A model generated the notes under the pieces. That model ran no database searches and was not told the DNA's origin. It was given only the letters and a program-made list of their open reading frames with translations. Shown piece after piece: positions 22,789 to 28,412 of a DNA stretch of 28,412 nt. Numbering within the stretch: the first letter of the stretch is position 1; the number at the start of each line of letters is the position of its first letter. The translations under genes were made by a program, and so were the position numbers. Source of the DNA: CAYRAV01 sp964422365 (GTDB lineage Bacteria > Bacillota > Clostridia > Lachnospirales > Lachnospiraceae); the NCBI GenBank assembly GCA_964422365.1, contig CAYRAV010000039.1, positions 1-28,412 on the forward strand, in the 5' to 3' direction.

Positions 22789-24459
22789 TTAGAATAATCC
22801 TGTAATCACACCATTTTCATTCACATCAATACGTTCCGCTGCTGGTTGTTTTGGAAGCCCTGGCATTGTCATAATAGTACCTGTAATTGCAACTACAAAA
22901 CCTGCACCAGCTGAAACATAAACTTCACGGATATTAATCGTAAAGTTTTCGGGACGTCCTAATCGTGTTGGGTCATCAGATAAAGAATACTGATTTTTCG
23001 CCATACATACTGGAAGTTCTTTGTAGCCAAGTTCTTCTATTCTGTCAATTGCTTTTAGAGCTGCCTGATCATAAGTCACACTAGACGCACCATAAATCTC
23101 TCTGGCAACTGTTTCAATTTTTTCCTTGATTGACAATTTATCTTCATATAGCGGTTTAAAGCAGCTTTCTTTTGTTTCTATTGTATTTATCACTTTTTTT
23201 GCTAATGCAATACCGCCTTCTCCACCTTTTTCCCATACTTCAGATAACGCAAATTCACAGCCATGTACTTCACAGAATTCTTTTACATACGCAAGTTCTG
23301 CCTCAGAATCGGTAACAAATTTATTTAATGTTACAACACAAGGCACATTATATTTTTGCACATTTTCAATATGTTTTTCCAGATTAGAGATACCTTTTTT
23401 CAAAGCTTCCAGATTTTCATTATTTAAATCAGCTTTTGGAACACCACCATTGTATTTTAATGCACGTACTGTTGCAACTAATACAACTGCATCTGGTTTT
23501 AGATTTGCTTTTCTACATTTAATATCAAAGAATTTCTCAGCACCTAAATCAGCACCAAATCCCGCTTCTGTCACAACATAATCTGCTAATTTTAAAGCTG
23601 TCTTTGTTGCTCTCACACTATTACATCCATGTGCAATGTTGGCAAAAGGACCGCCATGAACGATTGCAGGTGTATTTTCTAATGTCTGAATTAAGTTTGG
23701 TTTGATAGCATCCTTTAACAATGCTGCCATAGAACCAACAGCATTTAATTGTTTTGCGGTAACAGGAGTTCCATCATATGTGTAGGCTGTGATAATATTA
23801 CCAAGACGTTCTTTTAAATCTTTCATATTTTCTGCAAGACAGAGAATCGCCATGATTTCAGAAGCTACAGTAATAATAAAATGGTCTTCACGAACAACAC
23901 CATCTGCTTTTCTTCCCAATCCTACTACAATATTTCTAAGTACACGGTCATTCATATCCACGCAGCGTTTCCATACAATCTGATTTGGATCAATGCCTAA
24001 TGAATTTCCCTGTTGAATATGGTTATCCATCATTGCTGCCAATAAATTATTTGCAGAAGTAATTGCATGAAAATCTCCTGTAAAATGAAGATTCAAATCT
24101 TCCATCGGCACTACTTGTGCATAACCGCCGCCTGCTGCACCTCCTTTGATACCGAAACAAGGACCAAGAGAAGGTTCTCTCAATGCGATTACAGCTTTTT
24201 TATTCAACTTTCCAAATGCCTGGCCTAAACCAACTGTTGTTGTGGTTTTTCCCTCTCCAGCAGGTGTTGGATTAATTGCTGTTACCAAAATTAATTTTCC
24301 GTCCTTCTTGTCCTTTATATTCTCCCAAAGTTCATCTGTAAGTTTTGCTTTATATTTCCCATAGAAATCAAGCTCTTCCTCCGGAATGTTCAGTTGCTTT
24401 GCAACTTCTTTAATAGGAATCATGGAAGCTTCCTGTGCAATTTGAATATCTGTTTTCAT
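22789..24459 (-). CDS. fhs: Formate-tetrahydrofolate ligase
   Basis: A 556-residue enzyme that makes 10-formyl-tetrahydrofolate from formate, THF and ATP for one-carbon metabolism. The ATP-binding loop is PTPAGEGKTTTTVGLGQ (64-80). The conserved EPSLGPCFGIKGGAAGGGYAQ block (split as EPSLGPCFG and KGGAAGGGYAQV) and the terminal TGTIMTMPGLPKQPAAERID are present. Its length is typical. AGGAG precedes the ATG at 24459, and a promoter is at about 24524. No ZTP or THF riboswitch is visible in its short leader. In acetogens this gene belongs to the Wood-Ljungdahl set, but no other pathway gene is in the window. Confidence 0.97.
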   Translation of the reverse strand: MKTDIQIAQEASMIPIKEVAKQLNIPEEELDFYGKYKAKLTDELWENIKDKKDGKLILVTAINPTPAGEGKTTTTVGLGQAFGKLNKKAVIALREPSLGPCFGIKGGAAGGGYAQVVPMEDLNLHFTGDFHAITSANNLLAAMMDNHIQQGNSLGIDPNQIVWKRCVDMNDRVLRNIVVGLGRKADGVVREDHFIITVASEIMAILCLAENMKDLKERLGNIITAYTYDGTPVTAKQLNAVGSMAALLKDAIKPNLIQTLENTPAIVHGGPFANIAHGCNSVRATKTALKLADYVVTEAGFGADLGAEKFFDIKCRKANLKPDAVVLVATVRALKYNGGVPKADLNNENLEALKKGISNLEKHIENVQKYNVPCVVTLNKFVTDSEAELAYVKEFCEVHGCEFALSEVWEKGGEGGIALAKKVINTIETKESCFKPLYEDKLSIKEKIETVAREIYGASSVTYDQAALKAIDRIEELGYKELPVCMAKNQYSLSDDPTRLGRPENFTINIREVYVSAGAGFVVAITGTIMTMPGLPKQPAAERIDVNENGVITGLF

Positions 24460-24484
24460 ATTTGTTTTCTCCTTTCACGAACCA

Positions 24485-24552
24485 TTACAAATAGAAATTT
24501 CTACTTGCAATGCCAATATCTATATTATAACCATCAATATTGTATCTGAAAA
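24485..24552 (-). promoter_or_regulatory. fhs promoter with a palindromic leader sequence
   Basis: On the minus strand TTTTCA, a 17-base spacer and TATAAT (24524-24529) form a moderate promoter. In the leader, positions 24485-24510 form an imperfect 26-base palindrome (TTACAAATAGAAA with TTTCTACTTGCAA) with every base paired if two G-U pairs are allowed. It could be a hairpin or a repressor site. Confidence 0.5.
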
Positions 24553-24629
24553 CCCCTTTTTTTACTTTTTACGGATATTCTTGTCGAACGAAAGCATATT
24601 TGAAGAATGTTCCCGTTTCGTGTCCACAG

Positions 24630-25505
24630 TTACATCCTACTACCAATAACAGTTATAATATGCTCAAAATACAGTTCAAGCAAGTTGATTTCTGTACATT
24701 GATATAACATTCTTGCTCCAACAACATCTTCTATTTCATTAAAAATAAATTCACCATTATCTCCTATAAGAAAGTCAATTCCAACTAAACCAAATTCAAA
24801 CACATCTATAATTTTCCTTACTGTGTTTTTTTGACTTTGAGATAACGGATATACTTCTACTTTTCCGCCTAGTGAAAAATTTGATTTAAAACCACTATGT
24901 GCAGTTCTGCAAATAGCCGAAACAATTTTTTTCCCTATAACATAGACTCGGACATCCTGATGTTTTTTTCCGGTTAATGGTTGTATTACAAAGTCAGAAT
25001 GTGCAAGTGATTTTGCAGACTGCTGGGAAGTCAGAAACACCTGTGAACCACCATGTCCGTCTACTGATTTAATCACTTCATAATTAGAATTTTTCTCTTT
25101 TAGTACACTATTAAGCGCATTTGAATCATAAATAGCTGTATCAATCATTGGTATATGAAATTGTGCCAGATATTGATAGGTTTTTGCTTTATTATTGCAG
25201 ATTTCTGATACAAAAGCATTATTAAATACTGGTATTTTCAAATATTCTAATTGCCGGCTGAACATAGGAACTCTTGCCCGGCAGAGTACAAAATTCGGAA
25301 TGTTTGTTCTGTCTTTTTCTGTAATATGAATGTTGTCTGCCATATGATTAATAAAAAATTCGTTGTTTTTTATTCCATATATAAAATCTTCAAAATAGAA
25401 AAAATACAATGTAATATTTTTCTTTTCTGCCTCTTCAAAATGCATCTTAATATATTGTTGATTATATGCTGCATCCTCCTTTGTATAAATCAACCATCCT
25501 GTCAT
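24630..25505 (-). CDS. ATP-grasp ligase, divergent copy of a tandem pair
   Basis: A 291-residue RimK-like ATP-grasp protein that would join a carboxylate to an amine or thiol using ATP. It aligns along its whole length with the adjacent upstream protein: MTGWL start, YEVIKSVDGHGGSQV (142-156) glycine loop, HQDVRVYVIGKKIVSAICR (182-200), FGLVGIDFLI (238-247, Asp244), and NEIEDVVGARMLY (256-268). The usual metal-binding E-x-N is E257-I-E259 here. The start at 25505 was chosen because the paralogue also starts MTGWL; a longer frame to 25562 adds 19 residues and overlaps the upstream gene by 32 bases. The upstream gap is then 25 bases, so the pair is one operon. The substrate is unknown. Confidence 0.82.
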   Translation of the reverse strand: MTGWLIYTKEDAAYNQQYIKMHFEEAEKKNITLYFFYFEDFIYGIKNNEFFINHMADNIHITEKDRTNIPNFVLCRARVPMFSRQLEYLKIPVFNNAFVSEICNNKAKTYQYLAQFHIPMIDTAIYDSNALNSVLKEKNSNYEVIKSVDGHGGSQVFLTSQQSAKSLAHSDFVIQPLTGKKHQDVRVYVIGKKIVSAICRTAHSGFKSNFSLGGKVEVYPLSQSQKNTVRKIIDVFEFGLVGIDFLIGDNGEFIFNEIEDVVGARMLYQCTEINLLELYFEHIITVIGSRM

Positions 25506-25530
25506 TTTTACAATCCAACCTTTCTTCTGC

Positions 25531-26454
25531 TTAAGTTTCAGAAACTTTTGTTTTATCTTCATTACTTTTTAATGTATAGATAATATGGTCCATAATATAG
25601 TCTGCCGTGTTTACTCCTGTACAATCATATATATTTTTAAAATGTGCATTGGAATTCACCTCACAAACAAGTACATTTCCATTTTCAACAAACAGTAAAT
25701 CTACTCCCGCAAAGTCTAATCCCAATATTTTGCAGCATTGCAATGCCAGTTTTTTTTCTTTTTCTGTGGGTTCATAATATTTCATAGAGCCCCCATTTGT
25801 TATATTTGCCCGAAAATCTCCATTGACAGCATAACGATACATGGAGGTTATTACCTGATTTCCCACCACCTGAATACGAACATCCCGTCCTGCACTATAT
25901 TTAATAAATTCTTGAAAAAGAAATGGTGTTCCCTGCAATTGCTTTGCTTTCTCTTCTGTCTCCATTCTATTATGAAGCAAATAAACCTGTTGTCCAAAAG
26001 AACCAAAACATTCCTTTATTATCATCGGATATCCCAGCTTTTCCTCTATCCTGTCTATGAAGGAAAAATCTGTGTATCCTATATTAGAGTAGGTCATTGG
26101 TGCAATTATTGTTTTTGGCATTGGAATATGATGTTGACTTAATAATAAATGTGTCAGTGATTTGTCATCACAATTTTCAATTCCTTTAGAAGAATTAAAC
26201 AAGCGAAGTCCCATTTTTTCTAATGCCTGTGCCAGACGGATATCTTTATCCCAAAACAAAACAAATTCCGGCTGCTGTTCTACCGGAATCTGTTTTATAA
26301 AGTTAATATTCTCTGACAGACTGACCATAATGGAGGCATTGCTTTTTAATTCTAATTGTATATTCCGTGCTATAGCAGCATCTAATAACCATTTGTGAAT
26401 TTCAGTAAACTTTTGAGAGTGCAAAAAACGATTTACCACTAACCATCCTGTCAT
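25531..26454 (-). CDS. RimK-like ATP-grasp ligase
   Basis: A 307-residue ATP-grasp enzyme. The ATP-binding lysine is K147 in YPMIIKECFGSFGQQVYLL, the linker is FQEFI (180-184), and the RimK-type block is GRDVRIQVVGNQVITSMYR (189-207) with DFRANITNGG (213-222). The metal ligands are Asp252 in LDFAGVDLL and E265-x-N267 in CEVNSNAHF. These are RimK/LysX-type signatures, so it probably adds an amino acid such as glutamate to a peptide or small acceptor; the acceptor cannot be read from sequence. AGAGGA precedes the ATG. It lies 74 bases after ftsK on the same strand and is followed by its divergent paralogue. Confidence 0.85.
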   Translation of the reverse strand: MTGWLVVNRFLHSQKFTEIHKWLLDAAIARNIQLELKSNASIMVSLSENINFIKQIPVEQQPEFVLFWDKDIRLAQALEKMGLRLFNSSKGIENCDDKSLTHLLLSQHHIPMPKTIIAPMTYSNIGYTDFSFIDRIEEKLGYPMIIKECFGSFGQQVYLLHNRMETEEKAKQLQGTPFLFQEFIKYSAGRDVRIQVVGNQVITSMYRYAVNGDFRANITNGGSMKYYEPTEKEKKLALQCCKILGLDFAGVDLLFVENGNVLVCEVNSNAHFKNIYDCTGVNTADYIMDHIIYTLKSNEDKTKVSET

Positions 26455-26528
26455 ATCTATCCTCTTTTCTATTATTCCTATCTACTCACCATGCCATTTA
26501 TGCCTTGTAAGCCCATTATTTGCAAGAA

Positions 26529-28412
26529 TCAATAATACTCATCAATGTAGTTTTCAAACTGTTCTAATGACATTAACACTTTTCTTGGTTTGGTTCCTTC
26601 TTCCGGACCTACCACACCAGCTTCGCTTAATTGGTCCATAATTCTGGCAGCACGGTTAAAACCAACCTTAAATACACGTTGCAGCATGCCAATAGAAGCC
26701 TTGTCTTTTTCAATAATAAATTTCCCTGCATCAATAAAATAATCATCTCTTTCATTTTTGGCAGCAGCTCCTGCACCATCTGTTGACTTGATTGTTTCAA
26801 TCTGCTGGTTTATTGTCTCGTTATATTGTGGTGTTTCAACTTGCTGTTTAAGAAAATCCACTACCGCAGTAACTTCTGAATCCGAAACAAATGCTCCCTG
26901 TACACGTACCGGCTTTGGAAAACCGGAAGGAAAGAATAACATATCCCCCTTTCCCAATAGTTTCTCTGCTCCGCCGCCATCTAAAATTGTTCGGGAATCA
27001 ATCGCTGAGGAAACTGCAAACGCAATACGTGATGGGATATTTGCTTTAATCAAACCAGTAATAACGTTTACAGAAGGTCTCTGTGTGGCAATGACAAGGT
27101 GAATCCCTGCTGCTCTTGCCAGCTGTGCCAGACGGCAAATAGACTCTTCCACCTCTCCCGGTTCTACCATCATTAAGTCAGCCAGCTCGTCTACTATAAT
27201 AACAATCTGTGGCATTTTTTGAAAACGAGGATCATTGGCATCTTCTACCGCAGCGACTTTTTCATTATAACCATTAATTTCCCTAACACCCAGCTCTGCA
27301 AATTTATTATAACGGTCTGTCATTTCTGTTACTGCCCAGCTTAATGCCCCAGAAGCTTTTTTAGGATCTGTTACTACTGGAATTAACAGGTGTGGGATTC
27401 CATTATAAACACTCAGTTCTACTACTTTAGGATCAATCATAATTAATTTTACATCTTTAGGATCTGCCTTATATAAAATACTCATAATTAAAGTATTAAT
27501 ACAAACAGATTTACCAGAACCCGTTGCACCTGCAATCAATAAATGGGGCATTTTAGCAACATCTGTAACAACTGCATTTCCGCCAATGTCTTTTCCAACT
27601 GCAAAAGCTACATTAGATTTATGGGATTTGAATTCTTTGCTTCCTACCAAATCCCGTAACATAACCATTGTATTGACACTATTAGGCACTTCAATACCCA
27701 CAGCTGCTTTTCCAGGTATCGGTGCTTCAATACGGATATCTGCCGCTGCAAGATTTAATTTAATGTCATCTGTTAATCCAGTAATCTTACTAACTTTGAC
27801 TCCTTGTTCCGGCTGCAATTCAAAACGTGTTACAGTAGGCCCGCAGCTTACATCTGTAATAGTAACACGAACTCCAAAACTATCCAGAGTCTGTTTTAAT
27901 TTAACTGCCTTTTCACGAATTTCATCATCTGACATGCCTTGCTGATCATCATTAGGCTTTTCTAGTAAATCAATAGGTGGAAATACATGTGGTTTTGTTT
28001 CCTTTATTTCAATTGCTTTATTCAACTCATCCATATTTGATGTATTTGGAGTAGATGCTTTTTCAATTACAATCGGTTTTATTTGTGTATTAGCTGTTGA
28101 TGCTGTGACAGGTAATGTGAGTTTTTCTAAATTCGCTTCCGGTGATACAGTATCCTCTTGTTCAATGGGATCATATACAGATGTATTTAATGTTTCATCT
28201 ATTTCATTTTCTGTATATTCTTCAGGTTTTGTTTGTTCATCATTAATTACAATATCTTCTCCTGCCGATTCAGTTGATGTGTAATCTGTTATTTTTTCTA
28301 GTACCTCTTCTGGCATCTCTTCCCTGCTATTTTCTTTTACGCTATCCGAAACGCTCTGGTCTATGATTTCATGAGTTCCGAATTCCTGAACATCTGTAAT
28401 TGTCGCTGTCAT
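26529..28412 (-). CDS. ftsK: DNA translocase FtsK/SpoIIIE, C-terminal part (cut by window end)
   Basis: The last 627 residues of an FtsK/SpoIIIE motor, which moves DNA through the division or sporulation septum. The visible part begins in an acidic, threonine-rich linker (about 1-140). The alpha/beta motor domains follow: KLKQTLDSFGVRVTITDVSCGPTVTRFE at 171-198, Walker A GATGSGKS (295-302) and Walker B IVIIVDELADLMM (403-415). The DNA-reading gamma winged helix is at about 560-627 (DDYFIDAGKFIIE; LQRVFKVGFNRAARIMDQLSEAGVVGP). The Met at the window edge is probably internal, because the membrane helices of the N-terminus are missing. FtsK and SpoIIIE cannot be told apart from this part alone. 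Confidence 0.95.
   Translation of the reverse strand: MTATITDVQEFGTHEIIDQSVSDSVKENSREEMPEEVLEKITDYTSTESAGEDIVINDEQTKPEEYTENEIDETLNTSVYDPIEQEDTVSPEANLEKLTLPVTASTANTQIKPIVIEKASTPNTSNMDELNKAIEIKETKPHVFPPIDLLEKPNDDQQGMSDDEIREKAVKLKQTLDSFGVRVTITDVSCGPTVTRFELQPEQGVKVSKITGLTDDIKLNLAAADIRIEAPIPGKAAVGIEVPNSVNTMVMLRDLVGSKEFKSHKSNVAFAVGKDIGGNAVVTDVAKMPHLLIAGATGSGKSVCINTLIMSILYKADPKDVKLIMIDPKVVELSVYNGIPHLLIPVVTDPKKASGALSWAVTEMTDRYNKFAELGVREINGYNEKVAAVEDANDPRFQKMPQIVIIVDELADLMMVEPGEVEESICRLAQLARAAGIHLVIATQRPSVNVITGLIKANIPSRIAFAVSSAIDSRTILDGGGAEKLLGKGDMLFFPSGFPKPVRVQGAFVSDSEVTAVVDFLKQQVETPQYNETINQQIETIKSTDGAGAAAKNERDDYFIDAGKFIIEKDKASIGMLQRVFKVGFNRAARIMDQLSEAGVVGPEEGTKPRKVLMSLEQFENYIDEYY

Noticed and set aside
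24460..24629. ZTP or THF riboswitch before fhs
   Set aside because: No conserved core motif of either class was found, and the predicted leader is only about 60 bases.
26480..26515. MITE-like CCATGCCATTTATGCC before ftsK end
   Set aside because: Only a short match to the inner part of the terminal repeat, without the GTAACAG end; too weak to list as a copy.
1..28412. CRISPR arrays, tRNA or rRNA genes, prophage or complete insertion sequences
   Set aside because: No regularly spaced repeats, tRNA or rRNA sequence, phage genes or transposase genes were seen.

Overview
The window is chromosomal DNA of a low-GC, spore-forming Clostridia, most likely a Lachnospiraceae (genus not resolved). The indicators are the ribosomal block rplU-prp-rpmA with an L27 N-terminal cleavage signal, a Csp-type subtilase beside a GerA-family protein, the radical-SAM pair of the TIGR03960/TIGR03936 type next to an RNase G, small Lachnospiraceae-type proteins (DUF6774-like, DUF6472-like), strong AGGAGG ribosome binding sites and very AT-rich spacers. 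Most genes are ordinary housekeeping genes; the unusual content is between them.

Layout. 1-310 (-): start of a glycogen phosphorylase, with a clear promoter. 601-3983 (+): a germination-type pair, a Csp-like serine protease with an intact triad and a stand-alone GerA/SpoVAF-like membrane protein, then a small cysteine-rich protein. 4389-5555 (-): a YczE/DUF6198-type membrane protein and a MarR regulator in one operon, with matching palindromes before both genes. 5774-8382 (-): obg, and upstream of it rplU-prp-rpmA with a probable L21 leader. 8764-11188 (-): a secreted amidase overlapping traX. 11292-15133 (-): two radical-SAM-associated genes and a short RNase G, preceded by an unknown one-helix membrane protein. 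16231-18126 (+): tyrS and an unknown zinc-ribbon membrane protein. 18436-20718 (-): an aconitase-type hydratase. 21000-22357 (+): pyrB-pyrI. 22529-24459 (-): fhs and a small DUF6472-like protein. 24630-28412 (-): ftsK/spoIIIE (cut by the window end) followed by two tandem ATP-grasp ligases.

The main discovery candidate is a family of short non-coding elements in the spacers. Two copies (8523-8708 and 16038-16179) have terminal inverted repeats beginning GTAACAGTTCAGCCAT and are each flanked directly by an 8-bp duplication matching at 7 of 8 positions (GTTTTGCT/GTTTTGCC and GCAAATTA/GTAAATTA). They share a 42-nt module at 39 of 42 positions in opposite orientation. This is the signature of a MITE: small, non-autonomous, 8-bp target duplication. 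Decayed or rearranged relatives lie at about 5643-5671, 7088-7288, 15818-15890 and 18205-18323, and a second short module (TAGAGYRTGTTTTAAAAT-like) recurs at four places. One copy forms much of the tyrS 5' leader and another separates obg from an upstream terminator. Both create false N-terminal extensions of the downstream genes if the longest reading frame is taken, so the obg and tyrS starts were set at the internal ATG with a good ribosome binding site.

The remaining genes act largely independently. Coherent groups are the germination pair, the MarR-controlled membrane protein, the ribosomal block in which Prp is expected to mature L27, the pyrimidine pair pyrB-pyrI and the ftsK-ligase cluster.
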